The notes under the pieces were generated by a model. The model had not been told where the DNA came from. It did not search any database and saw nothing but the letters and a program-made list of their open reading frames with translations. Shown here piece by piece: positions 16,592-24,616 of a DNA stretch of 64,000 nucleotides (position 1 is its first letter; every line of letters starts with the position of its first letter). Origin of the DNA: Multivorans sp965116445 (lineage in GTDB: Bacteria > Acidobacteriota > Thermoanaerobaculia > Multivoradales > Multivoraceae); contig OZ220688.1 in NCBI GenBank assembly GCA_965116445.1, positions 2,108,001 to 2,172,000 of the forward strand, written 5' to 3'. Position numbers and translations under genes: made by a program.

Positions 16592-17147
16592 AGCGGCAGG
16601 TCAGCCGGAGGCCGGCGCTTCGCGCCGCATGCCGGCGGGGACGCCGGCGCACCCGGTATCTGTTCCGCGGGCTCCAGAAGAGCGCGGACTCGTCGACGTC
16701 AGGCCGTTCGACGACCTGGAGGTGGGCGAGCGCTTTCCGCTTCCCGGCCGCACCGTCACGGAGGCCCACTTCGCCGCGTTCCAGGCAATCTCCGGCGACA
16801 ACCACCCGATCCACTACGACGTCGAGTACTGCAAGTCCCAGGGCCACCAGGGAATGCTCGCTCACGGCCTCCAGGTGCTCTGCTACAGCGCCGCCGGCGC
16901 CGGCACGTTCGCCGACGTGATCGGCCGCGCGATGATCGGCTACATCGACCAGTCCTGTCGTTTCCTGAAGCCGGTCTACCCGGGCGACACGCTCTATCCG
17001 ACGCTGCGGATCGCGGAACTCGTGCGCCAGCGGACGACCGGCGTCGTCGTGCTGGAGAGCACGATCGAGAACCAGCGCGGCGAGCCGGTGCTGGAGGGCC
17101 GGCAGAGCTACCTGGTCCGGCTCTCGGGCAGTGCAGACTCCGGGTGA
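16584..17147 (+). CDS. MaoC-like acyl dehydratase
   Basis: The hot-dog fold hydratase core is clear: DDLEVGERF, then FQAISGDNHPIHYD with the catalytic Asp/His pair, then GHQGMLAHGLQV. MaoC proteins hydrate enoyl-CoAs. The first 35-40 residues are not conserved and include a short dispersed repeat (16629-16660). There is no ATG, GTG or TTG between the repeat and the domain, so translation must start at GTG 16584, overlapping the ltaE stop, or at ATG 16629 within the repeat. The 3' end overlaps the convergent ABC ATPase gene by 40 bases. Confidence 0.85.
   Translation: MARAAGQPEAGASRRMPAGTPAHPVSVPRAPEERGLVDVRPFDDLEVGERFPLPGRTVTEAHFAAFQAISGDNHPIHYDVEYCKSQGHQGMLAHGLQVLCYSAAGAGTFADVIGRAMIGYIDQSCRFLKPVYPGDTLYPTLRIAELVRQRTTGVVVLESTIENQRGEPVLEGRQSYLVRLSGSADSG
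16629..16660. repeat. REP-like palindromic repeat, copy A
   Basis: The core GCCGGC-GGGGAC-GCCGGC (16631-16648) is a palindrome with a six-base loop and is followed by GCACCCGGTATC. A matching copy lies at 36290-36320. Here it forms the 5' part of the MaoC reading frame and contains a possible start ATG. Confidence 0.6.
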
Positions 17148-17953
17148 GCTGAAGCCAGCGGCTCGAAATCGAACACGGTCGACGCGGCGCCCGGCAGGGC
17201 GACCGCCTCGACCCGGAACACGCGCCGGACGAGTTCCGGCGCCAGGACCTCGGAGGGCGGGCCCTCCGCGACCAGGCTGCCGCCGTCGAGCACGGCCACG
17301 CGATCGGCGAAGCGGGCGGCGGCGTTCAGGTCATGAAGGACCAGCACGACGGAGCGACCCTCGTCGACCAGGCGGCGCGCCAGCCCCAGAAGGTCCAAAC
17401 CGTGGGCCAGATCGAGGTTCGAGGTCGGTTCGTCGAGCAGCAGGACCTCCGCTTCGGTGGCGAGGCAGCGAGCCATCAGCACGCGCTGCAGCTCGCCGCC
17501 TGAAAGCGTGGTCACCCTGCGGTCGGCGAGCGCCAGCACGTCCGTATCGTCCAGGCAGCGGTCGATCCAGCCGCGGTCGGCCGAGCGGGTGCCGAAGAGC
17601 CGGCTCTCGTGCGGATACCGGCCGAGGGTGACGAACTCGCGCACCGTGAACTCGAACGCCGGCCGCACCGACTGCGGCACGTAGGCCACCCGCCGCGCCG
17701 CCTGCCGGCGCGGCAGCGCGGCGAGATCGAATCCGCCCAGCAGCACCTGGCCTTCGGTCAGCCGCCACGTACCGGAGAGCAGCCGCAGCAGAGTCGACTT
17801 GCCGGCCCCGTTCGGCCCCACGACCGAGGTCAGCATCGACGGTTCAATGACGAGGTCGACCCCTCGCACTAGCCAGCGGCCCCGCCGCTCGACGCCGCCG
17901 CCCACGAGTTCCAGGCGCGGCGCCCTGAGCGCCGAACCCGACGCCGCCGTCAT
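17108..17953 (-). CDS. ABC importer ATPase (FecE/BtuD type)
   Basis: The 281-residue ATPase has Walker A GPNGAGKST, Q-loop YVPQS, signature LSGGELQRV, Walker B VLLLDEPTS and the switch histidine in LVLHDLNAAARFADRV. This is the set of siderophore, haem or cobalamin importer ATPases. It overlaps the permease gene by 4 bases, so the two are translated together. It works with the permease (17950-19008) and the binding lipoprotein (19082-20125). No riboswitch or Fur-like site is evident. Confidence 0.93.
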   Translation of the reverse strand: MTAASGSALRAPRLELVGGGVERRGRWLVRGVDLVIEPSMLTSVVGPNGAGKSTLLRLLSGTWRLTEGQVLLGGFDLAALPRRQAARRVAYVPQSVRPAFEFTVREFVTLGRYPHESRLFGTRSADRGWIDRCLDDTDVLALADRRVTTLSGGELQRVLMARCLATEAEVLLLDEPTSNLDLAHGLDLLGLARRLVDEGRSVVLVLHDLNAAARFADRVAVLDGGSLVAEGPPSEVLAPELVRRVFRVEAVALPGAASTVFDFEPLASAHPESALPESRTR

Positions 17954-19008
17954 CGCGACACCGCCACTTCCTTCTCATGGCGCATCAGCAGGTAGAGGAA
18001 GAAGGGGGCGCCGACGAACGCCGTGACCACGCCGAGGTGGACCTCCTTGGGCGCCGCCAGCGTCCGCGCCAGCAGATCCGCGCCCACGACGAACCAGGCG
18101 CCGGTCAGGAACGCGGCTGGCAGCAACCGCCGGTGCACCGGCCCCAGCAGCAGACGGACGAGGTGCGGCACAACGAGACCGACGAAGCCGACCACGCCGC
18201 TGACCGCGACGGCACTGCCGGTCAGGATCGCCGCGCTCCACAGCACCGCCCGTTTCGTCCGCTCGATATCGACCCCGAGTGACGCCGCCACTTCCTCGCC
18301 TTCGAGCAGCAGATCCAGGTCGCGCGCAAACCAGGCCGCCACGATACAACCCACGATCATTCCGGGCAGCAACATGCCCACATAGCGCCAGTCCCGATCG
18401 GTCACGCCGCCCATCATCCAGTAGGCGATCTGGCGCGCCGCCTCGTACTGCTCCCAGGAGCGGGCGATGAGCCACGAGTTGACCGCCCCGAGCAGGGCGT
18501 TGAGCGCCACCCCGGCAAGCAGCAGAGTGGTCACCGGCGTGTAGCCGTCGCGGGTGGCGATCCGGGTCACGATCAGCAGCGACAGCAGCGCACCCCCGAC
18601 CGCGAACAGCGGCGCAGCAAGGAGAAAGGCGCCGGCCAGGCCGAACGTCAGGGCGAAGACGGCGCCCACTGCGGCCCCGGTGCTCGTGCCGACGATCCCC
18701 GGCGACGCAAGCGGATTGCGGAACAACCCCTGCATCTGGGCGCCGGCCAGCGCCAGACAACCCCCGACCATCGCCGCCAGAACCACTCGCGGCGCTCGCA
18801 GCGACCACACGATCGTGTCCACCCGCGGGTCGACGGGGCCGTGCTCGCCGGGCAACAGGTGGCGGGCCAGCACCGCGATGACGTCCGCCGGATCGAGGGC
18901 GACCGAGCCCCGGAACAGACCGACCGCCGCGAAGGTGACGAGCAGTGCCGCCCCGGCGGTCATGTACCACCAGAACCCGACGCGGCGCACTCCGAGCGCA
19001 ATCGTCAT
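17950..19008 (-). CDS. FecCD-family ABC permease
   Basis: The 352-residue protein has about ten hydrophobic segments and the FecCD hallmarks RAPRVVLAAMVGGCLALAGAQMQGLFRNPLASPGIVG and VSGVVGFVGLVVPHLVRLL. It forms the membrane channel for a metal chelate such as an iron siderophore, haem or cobalamin. The ATG at 19008 (MTIALGVRR) lies inside a 20-base tandem repeat that also supplies an out-of-frame ATG at 19028. The stop overlaps the ATPase start by 4 bases. Confidence 0.93.
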   Translation of the reverse strand: MTIALGVRRVGFWWYMTAGAALLVTFAAVGLFRGSVALDPADVIAVLARHLLPGEHGPVDPRVDTIVWSLRAPRVVLAAMVGGCLALAGAQMQGLFRNPLASPGIVGTSTGAAVGAVFALTFGLAGAFLLAAPLFAVGGALLSLLIVTRIATRDGYTPVTTLLLAGVALNALLGAVNSWLIARSWEQYEAARQIAYWMMGGVTDRDWRYVGMLLPGMIVGCIVAAWFARDLDLLLEGEEVAASLGVDIERTKRAVLWSAAILTGSAVAVSGVVGFVGLVVPHLVRLLLGPVHRRLLPAAFLTGAWFVVGADLLARTLAAPKEVHLGVVTAFVGAPFFLYLLMRHEKEVAVSR

Positions 19009-19059
19009 GCCGTACTGGCCATCGTCATGCCGTACTGGCCATTCTCATTGCGTACGGCC
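19001..19059. repeat. 20-bp tandem repeat at the permease start
   Basis: Two identical 20-base units (19001-19020 and 19021-19040, ATCGTCATGCCGTACTGGCC on the plus strand) are followed by a degenerate third unit (19041-19059). The permease start codon lies in the first unit. The repeat is in the leader between the binding-protein gene and the permease gene and duplicates the ATG environment. Confidence 0.85.
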
Positions 19060-19081
19060 ATCGATGCCGCCCCGATCGTCT

Positions 19082-20125
19082 TCATTCGGGGCCGGCCGCC
19101 GCGTCGTCCCCGCCGCCCGCGGCCTCGATCCTCTCCGCGGCGCGGACCAGGGCGTCGGCCAGCCGGTCGACCAACCCGGCGACGTGGTGCGAGATGGCCG
19201 CCATGTCCCGGCCGTCGAGCGACACCACGTTGCCCAGCCCGGCCGCCCGCGTACCGTCCGGGACCCCTACCGCCGCGTCGTCGCCGACGTAGGAGTCCGT
19301 GAAGATCACGTCCGGGTTCCAGAGCACAACCTGCTCGGCGGAGATCCGCGGCCAGCCGACGAGACCGTTCTCGCCCGCCAGGTTCACCGCTCCCAGGTAG
19401 CGAATCGCGTCATCGAACACGGTACGCCTACCCAACACCACGCCGCCGCTGTAGTGCACCACGCGCAGGCCCGATGCCCGGGCGCCGGCCCGCTCCCGAG
19501 CCTCATCCAGGCGGGTCCTCATCTCCTCCACGAGCCGCTCCGCCTCGCGATCCCGGCCGATCGCGAAACCCACGACCCGGATGTTGCTCTCGATCGCCGC
19601 CAGACTCTCGTGATCGTCCAGAACGAGGACGGGCACGTCCGCCGCCTCCAACTGCGCCAGTGCTTCCTGGCTGTTGAAGCCGGCCGCGAAGACGAGATCG
19701 GGGGAGACCGCCAGGATCTCCTCCGTACTGAAGCCGCCCACACGCCCCAGACGTCGGGCGGCGTCCGCACTGGGACTGAACGCCGGATCGCCGGCGAAGG
19801 GCGACAGGAGGACGATCCGGTCCGGCTCGGCGATTTCAAGGAGGATCTCGTCCGTTGCCAGAGTCCGCGAGGCGATCCGTTCGGGCGGGGCCTCCAGCCG
19901 CAACACCCGGCCGCCGCCGCGGATCTCGCGCCAGACGTCGTCGCGTCCCGGTTCGACGAGTTCCAGTTCGCCGTCCGCCACGCTGTCCAGGTACTCGGCA
20001 TGTTCGACGCCCAGGGTTGCCAGGCTCGCGACGCTCGCCGCGTCGCCCTCGACCGCATCGCCGTCGGAAGGACCGGTGCAGGCGCCGACCAGCAACGCTG
20101 CGGCGAACGCACGCAGCACAGGCAT
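19082..20125 (-). CDS. Periplasmic substrate-binding lipoprotein of the FecBCD-type importer
   Basis: From ATG 20125 the protein begins MPVLRAFAAALLVGACTG, a lipoprotein signal with lipobox LVGAC. The rest is a cluster A-II binding protein (BtuF/FepB-like): PERIASRTLATDEILLEIAEPDRIVLLSP, then SPDLVFAAGFNSQEAL and WNPDVIFTDSYVG. It should capture the metal chelate for the permease. Starts at 20164 (GTG) or 20152 (ATG) are possible but would place charged residues ahead of the signal. It is divergent from the peroxiredoxin. Confidence 0.85.
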   Translation of the reverse strand: MPVLRAFAAALLVGACTGPSDGDAVEGDAASVASLATLGVEHAEYLDSVADGELELVEPGRDDVWREIRGGGRVLRLEAPPERIASRTLATDEILLEIAEPDRIVLLSPFAGDPAFSPSADAARRLGRVGGFSTEEILAVSPDLVFAAGFNSQEALAQLEAADVPVLVLDDHESLAAIESNIRVVGFAIGRDREAERLVEEMRTRLDEARERAGARASGLRVVHYSGGVVLGRRTVFDDAIRYLGAVNLAGENGLVGWPRISAEQVVLWNPDVIFTDSYVGDDAAVGVPDGTRAAGLGNVVSLDGRDMAAISHHVAGLVDRLADALVRAAERIEAAGGGDDAAAGPE

Positions 20126-20164
20126 CCGAACCCCGGTCACTCCCGACTGCATACGCCTCAGCAC

Positions 20165-20227
20165 CTGTCGCGATCATAGTTATACTGCCGCCCCCATCGG
20201 ACCCAGGAACGTCAGGGAGCAGAGTGC
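20165..20227. promoter_or_regulatory. Divergent promoter region
   Basis: Sixty-odd bases separate the leftward importer operon from the rightward peroxiredoxin. An AT-rich patch (about 20174-20187) contains TATACT on the plus strand and TATGAT or TATAAC on the minus strand, all plausible -10 boxes. No convincing -35 box is seen for either. A GGGAG ribosome-binding site (20216-20220) precedes the peroxiredoxin ATG. Confidence 0.35.
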
Positions 20228-20713
20228 ATGAGCATCAAGACCGGCGACGCGATTCCCGAAGCCAGCTTCAAGCGGATGACCTCGGACGGCATCGTAGACA
20301 TCTCGACACGGGAGCTGTTCGAAGGCAAAAAGGTCGTTCTTTTCGCGGTGCCCGGCGCCTTGACGCCGATCTGTTCCGAGGTCCACATGCCCGGCTTCGT
20401 CGAGCACCTTGAGTCGCTCAAGGCGAAGGCCGTCGACACGGTGGCGTGTGTCGCGGTCAACGATGTCTTCGTGATCAACGAGTGGCGCAAGCTGCGGAGC
20501 ATCCCGGAGGACATCGTGATGCTGTCCGACGGCAACGGCGAATTCACGGCCAGGATCGGGCTGGAACTCGACGCCTCGCGCTTCGGGATGGGCACCAGGT
20601 CCCGGCGCTACGCCGCGGTCGTCGACGACGGTGTCGTGACGTACCTCGGCGTGGAGCCGGCAGGCCAGGTCGGCGTAAGTGGCGCCGAAGCGGTACTGGA
20701 GACACTCGGGTGA
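20228..20713 (+). CDS. Peroxiredoxin, Prx5/AhpE-type redoxin
   Basis: The 161-residue protein has the Prx5 active-site block FAVPGALTPICSEVHMPGF, with the peroxidatic cysteine in TPIC and the P-x3-T-x2-C pattern kept. It reduces hydrogen peroxide and organic peroxides, usually with glutathione or glutaredoxin. The protein ends GAEAVLETLG as usual for the family. It is divergent from the metal-chelate importer, an arrangement that could link iron and peroxide control. Confidence 0.93.
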   Translation: MSIKTGDAIPEASFKRMTSDGIVDISTRELFEGKKVVLFAVPGALTPICSEVHMPGFVEHLESLKAKAVDTVACVAVNDVFVINEWRKLRSIPEDIVMLSDGNGEFTARIGLELDASRFGMGTRSRRYAAVVDDGVVTYLGVEPAGQVGVSGAEAVLETLG

Positions 20714-20762
20714 CGCGTTCCGCGTCAGCCGCGACCCGGTCCATGCACCCGTCATCGGGGCC

Positions 20763-21770
20763 ATGGATGACGCTCGGCTAGTCCATCCCGGCTGTCCCTG
20801 GCCCGGGGGTCTCTTGACCAACCACAAGGTCGACTCTCTCACCGACTCGATCTACGTCACCTTCGACGAGGAGGCGTGGGGGCGGCTGCGCGCCGACACG
20901 CCGAACCCGCTGTCGGAGGAAGAACTGCAGCGTCTGCGCGGCATCAACGAGAACGTGTCGCTGGACGAGGTCGCGCAGATCTATCTGCCGATGTCGCGGC
21001 TTCTCAACCTCTACGTCGGCGGCACCCAGGATCTCTACCGCGCCAGCACGACCTTCCTCGGCGGTCTGGCGCCCAAGGTGCCGTACATCATCGGCATCGG
21101 CGGCAGCGTCGCGGTGGGCAAGAGCACGACCGGCCGCATCCTGCGCGAGCTGCTCGCGCGCTGGCCGAACCACCCCCAGGTGGACCTCGTGACCACCGAC
21201 GGCTTCCTCCACCCTAACGCCGTCCTGGAGGAACGGGGCCTCATGGAGCGCAAGGGCTTCCCCGAGAGTTTCGACATTCGCACCCTGGTCAACTTCGTCC
21301 TCCAGGTGAAGTCGGGTGAACGGCGAGTCGAGCACCCGGTCTACTCGCACCACTCCTACGACATCCTGCCCGGCGCCACGGAGATCATCGATCAGCCCGA
21401 CATCCTCATCCTGGAGGGCCTGAACGTGCTCCAGGCGCGCTCGCAAGCGCCCAGGAGCAGCCGGCTGATGCTCTCCGACCTGTTCGATTTTTCGATCTAC
21501 GTGGACGCGGAAACCGACGTGGTCGAGCGCTGGTACGTGGAACGGTTCCTGACCTTCAGGGGTACCGCTTTCAAGGACCCCGACGCCTACTTCCACCGCT
21601 ACGCCAGTCTGAGCGAAGAAGACGCCATCGACACAGCGCGCGGTATCTGGAAGGCGATCAACGAGCCCAACCTGGTCCAGAACATCCTGCCTACGCGCGA
21701 GCGGGCCGACCTGATCCTCGAGAAGGCGCCCGACCATGCGGTGCACCGGGTGCGCCTGCGGAAGCTGTAG
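20763..21770 (+). CDS. coaA: Type I pantothenate kinase
   Basis: The 335-residue protein from ATG 20763 has a P-loop GGSVAVGKSTTGR with K120 and the family blocks VDLVTTDGFLHPN, RKGFPESFD, PVYSHHSYDI and ILEGLNVLQ. These define bacterial CoaA, which phosphorylates pantothenate as the first step of coenzyme A synthesis. The C-terminal block with NLVQNILPTRERADLIL completes the family. A later TTG at 20814 would remove about 17 weakly conserved residues and cannot be excluded as the true start. Confidence 0.95.
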   Translation: MDDARLVHPGCPWPGGLLTNHKVDSLTDSIYVTFDEEAWGRLRADTPNPLSEEELQRLRGINENVSLDEVAQIYLPMSRLLNLYVGGTQDLYRASTTFLGGLAPKVPYIIGIGGSVAVGKSTTGRILRELLARWPNHPQVDLVTTDGFLHPNAVLEERGLMERKGFPESFDIRTLVNFVLQVKSGERRVEHPVYSHHSYDILPGATEIIDQPDILILEGLNVLQARSQAPRSSRLMLSDLFDFSIYVDAETDVVERWYVERFLTFRGTAFKDPDAYFHRYASLSEEDAIDTARGIWKAINEPNLVQNILPTRERADLILEKAPDHAVHRVRLRKL

Positions 21771-21774
21771 CTGG

Positions 21775-23328
21775 CTACGGCGCCTGCCAGTTCGGCTTTT
21801 CCAAAGCGCCGGCCTGGTCGAGCAGTTCGTCGAGCCGCCCGGACAGGCGGTCGAACAGCGCCTTGAGTTCCAGCACCTCGGCAGCGGCCTCGCCGCCCTC
21901 GCTGCGCGCGTTCCTGGCGGCTACCGCCAGCCGCGTCTCCACGTTTCCGCCACCGTGACGGGTGATGAACTCGCCCAGCAGGTTGTTGCGTTCGTCCGGG
22001 TCCGCCTCCAGGTCGTAGAGCTCGTAGCGGTCCCAGACGCCGTGGAATCGCATGAACTTGTAGCGGTCGGTACGCACCCCCAACACGGTCGGTGTCTGCG
22101 GGAAGGCGCGCTCCCAGAAGTACTCGTAGAGGAACGCGTCGCGCCACGGCGACCGTTCCGCGCCGTCGCCTTCGATCAGTCCCAGGAAAGAACGACCCTG
22201 GACGGTTGACGGGACTTCGAGTCCGGCAGCCTCCAGAAAGGTCGGCGCGAAGTCCAGGTTGAGGATCATCTCGGGGCGCCTGAGGCCACCCGCGCCGCCC
22301 TCAAACCCCGGCGCCAGAACCACCAGAGGCACCCGGATCGACGCCTCGTACATCGTCCGCTTGTCGATCAGGCCGTGTTCACCGAACTGGAAGCCGTTGT
22401 CCGACGTGAAGACGAGCAGAGTCCGGTCCAGCAGCCCCTGCTCCTCCAGGGCGCCGACGATCCGGCCCACGCTGTCGTCGACGCCGCGCATCGTTTCGGC
22501 GTAGTCAACGGCGAACTGCTGAAAGTCGACCGTGTTGTCGTAGAGGCCGTCCACGCCGTGCCAGCTTCGACGCTGCGCTTCGACCCAGTTCGGCTTCCCT
22601 TCGTAGTTGTCGTGCCGGTTCGCCATCGTCGGCGGCGGTGGATAGCGCTTGCCGGCGTAGCTTCCGACGTGGCGTTCCGCGGCCCGGAACGAAGCGTGTA
22701 CCGCCTTGTGCGATACGTAAAGCAGGAAGGGCTCTTCCGCCCCTTGGCGAGCAGCCAGGAAGTCCAGCGCGTAGTCGGTGATCAGGTCCGTCGTGTACCC
22801 CTGGCGCGGAACCCGTTCGCCGTCGATGTTGAAGGTCTGGTTGTAGTAGAGACCCTGGCCCGGAAACGACACCCAGCGGTCGAACCCGGGCCGGGGCGCG
22901 TCGGAGGTGCCGCCCATGTGCCACTTGCCGACGAAAGCAGTCCGGTAACCGGCGCCCTGGAGTTCCTGCGGGAAGGTCGGCGTCTGTGGGTCGAGGCGGG
23001 TGCGGTTGTCCAGCACGCCGTGCCGGTGGGCATACTGCCCGGTGAGAATCGACGCGCGGCTCGGCGAGCAGAGCGAGGTGGTGACGAAGGCGTTCTCGAA
23101 CAGCACGCCGCGTTCGATCAGCCGATCGAGGTGCGGTGTCTCGAGGAACGGGTGTCCGAGCGCGGAAGCCGCGTCGAAGCGCTGGTCGTCGATCAGGATA
23201 AAGACAATGTTCGGCCGCTCCTGGGCCGATCCCGGGACGGTCGCCATCAGAAGAAGCGCGCACGCCGCCACCAGGCACGTCCCCACGTTCGTGTTCCGTC
23301 GCCACGGACCCCGTTCGCTCTTCGTCAT
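21775..23328 (-). CDS. Exported arylsulfatase-like sulfatase
   Basis: The 517-residue protein starts at ATG 23328 with a signal peptide ending near GSAQ. The sulfatase core follows: RPNIVFILIDDQR with metal-binding aspartates, then C87 in SLCSPSRASILTGQ, the C-x-P-x-R site in which the cysteine becomes formylglycine. FTSDNGFQFGEHGL gives the C-terminal metal site. It should hydrolyse sulfate esters in the periplasm or outside the cell; the substrate is unknown. Its ATG is one base after the stop of the acyltransferase gene (TGA-G-ATG), so the pair is coupled. No sulfatase-maturing enzyme is in the window. Confidence 0.92.
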   Translation of the reverse strand: MTKSERGPWRRNTNVGTCLVAACALLLMATVPGSAQERPNIVFILIDDQRFDAASALGHPFLETPHLDRLIERGVLFENAFVTTSLCSPSRASILTGQYAHRHGVLDNRTRLDPQTPTFPQELQGAGYRTAFVGKWHMGGTSDAPRPGFDRWVSFPGQGLYYNQTFNIDGERVPRQGYTTDLITDYALDFLAARQGAEEPFLLYVSHKAVHASFRAAERHVGSYAGKRYPPPPTMANRHDNYEGKPNWVEAQRRSWHGVDGLYDNTVDFQQFAVDYAETMRGVDDSVGRIVGALEEQGLLDRTLLVFTSDNGFQFGEHGLIDKRTMYEASIRVPLVVLAPGFEGGAGGLRRPEMILNLDFAPTFLEAAGLEVPSTVQGRSFLGLIEGDGAERSPWRDAFLYEYFWERAFPQTPTVLGVRTDRYKFMRFHGVWDRYELYDLEADPDERNNLLGEFITRHGGGNVETRLAVAARNARSEGGEAAAEVLELKALFDRLSGRLDELLDQAGALEKPNWQAP

Positions 23329-23329
23329 C

Positions 23330-24253
23330 TCAGCTCCTTGAGGAAAGTTCGCCCAGACCAGCCGCCGCCAGTTCCTCGGGCTCGTAGTTCCAGCGTCGGT
23401 AGTTCCACATCCACTGCTCGGGCTGTGCCCGCACCCTCCGTTCAATCGCCCCGGCGATCCGCTGCGACAGCTCGACCGCATCCTGCGTGCCGCCGGGAGA
23501 TCGGAGCATCTCACTCTCCAGCCGATAGGAGAAGGGACCCTCCCGGACGCAGAACGCCGCGACCAGGGGACAGTCCCGCTTGGCCGCCAGCGCGGCCGGG
23601 CCACCAACGAACTCCGTCCGCCGATCCAGGAAGTCGACCTCGGGCCCGCGCCGCTGATCGGGCCGCTGATCGACAACCATGATCAGGGTCTCCTTCCGGT
23701 TGAGGCAGCTCAGCATGTCGCGAAGGAGTGAGGTCCGGCCGCTCCAGATGACCCGCACGCCGGCCCGCGCCCGCATCCGCTCGACGAAGAGCGAGGTTGC
23801 GGTGGAGCGCGCCGGCTTGGCGACCGCGCAAACCGGAGCGGAAGCAGCGCGCACCGTGCTCTGCGCCAGGAGTTCCCAGGCGCCGAGGTGACCCGTAACC
23901 AGGACCTGACCGCGGCCGCAAGCCTCCGCCTCCGCCATCAGCCGCCGTAGATCGTCGAAGCCGTCCATCGCTCGCACGTCGAGTCGACTCTGTTCGAAGC
24001 TGATCCGCACCGTCTCGAGCGCAGCGACGATCTGGTGCCGTACGCAGCGCCACTCCAGATCGCGCGCCTCCCGAGATCCCGGAGCCAATCCCAGAACGAC
24101 CGCCAGGTTGCGGCGCATCAACCGCACGTCGCGCGGCGTGATCCAGCGGCAGTGGGCAAGCAGGCCCGCCAGCGGGCCGAAAGCGGCGGCTGGCAGAAGG
24201 CGGAGCAGCCACGAGGCGGCGTAGAGAAAGGTTCCCATCGTGCGGTCGGACAT
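23330..24253 (-). CDS. LpxL/HtrB-type lipid acyltransferase
   Basis: The 307-residue protein has an N-terminal hydrophobic anchor (FLYAASWLLRLLPAAAF) and the lysophospholipid/lipid A acyltransferase signature H122-x4-E127 in VTGHLGAWELLA. VVDQRPDQRRG and the C-terminal PEQWMWNYRRW match late acyltransferases of lipid A biosynthesis. It would add a secondary acyl chain to lipid A or a related glycolipid at the inner membrane, which supports a Gram-negative envelope. It is the first gene of a two-gene operon with the sulfatase. Confidence 0.88.
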   Translation of the reverse strand: MSDRTMGTFLYAASWLLRLLPAAAFGPLAGLLAHCRWITPRDVRLMRRNLAVVLGLAPGSREARDLEWRCVRHQIVAALETVRISFEQSRLDVRAMDGFDDLRRLMAEAEACGRGQVLVTGHLGAWELLAQSTVRAASAPVCAVAKPARSTATSLFVERMRARAGVRVIWSGRTSLLRDMLSCLNRKETLIMVVDQRPDQRRGPEVDFLDRRTEFVGGPAALAAKRDCPLVAAFCVREGPFSYRLESEMLRSPGGTQDAVELSQRIAGAIERRVRAQPEQWMWNYRRWNYEPEELAAAGLGELSSRS

Positions 24254-24304
24254 CGAGATGCGAGTCTAGGGGCAAGCTTGCATGGCGGTGTACTATGCCG
24301 GCTC

Positions 24305-24559
24305 TTGAGCAATCAACCCGACCCGTCCGCCTACTGGCGAGCGAACCTGCGGCTGATGGCGATCCTCCTCGCCATCTGGTTCGTCTGTTCCTACGTGCTG
24401 GGTATCTTCCTGGTCGAGCCGCTGAACGGCGCCCGGGTGGGCGGCTTCCCGCTCGGATTCTGGTTCGCGCACCAGGGATCGATCTACGTCTTCGTCGTGC
24501 TGATCCTGGTCTACGCCGCGGTCATGGACCGCCTCGACCGCCGCTTCGGGGTCGACTGA
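24305..24559 (+). CDS. DUF4212 small subunit of a sodium:solute symporter
   Basis: The 84-residue protein has two membrane helices (LMAILLAIWFVCSYVLGIFL and IYVFVVLILVYAAVMDRLD). DUF4212 proteins are consistently encoded just before VC_2705-type sodium:solute symporters and end in DxLDRRFGV, as here. The start is TTG 24305 (M-SNQPDPSAYWRAN), since the nearby ATG at 24295 is in another frame. It is 57 bases upstream of the symporter gene. Confidence 0.87.
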   Translation: MSNQPDPSAYWRANLRLMAILLAIWFVCSYVLGIFLVEPLNGARVGGFPLGFWFAHQGSIYVFVVLILVYAAVMDRLDRRFGVD

Positions 24560-24616
24560 GCCGGTCGCAAACCGCCGACTCCGACTCCCGCCGACGTTTC
24601 TGGCAGCCCGTAGCGA

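Noticed and set aside
20126..20227. Possible cobalamin riboswitch or Fur box ahead of the FecBCD-type importer
   Set aside because: Only about 100 bases are available and no conserved riboswitch blocks or GATAATGAT-like repeats are present.
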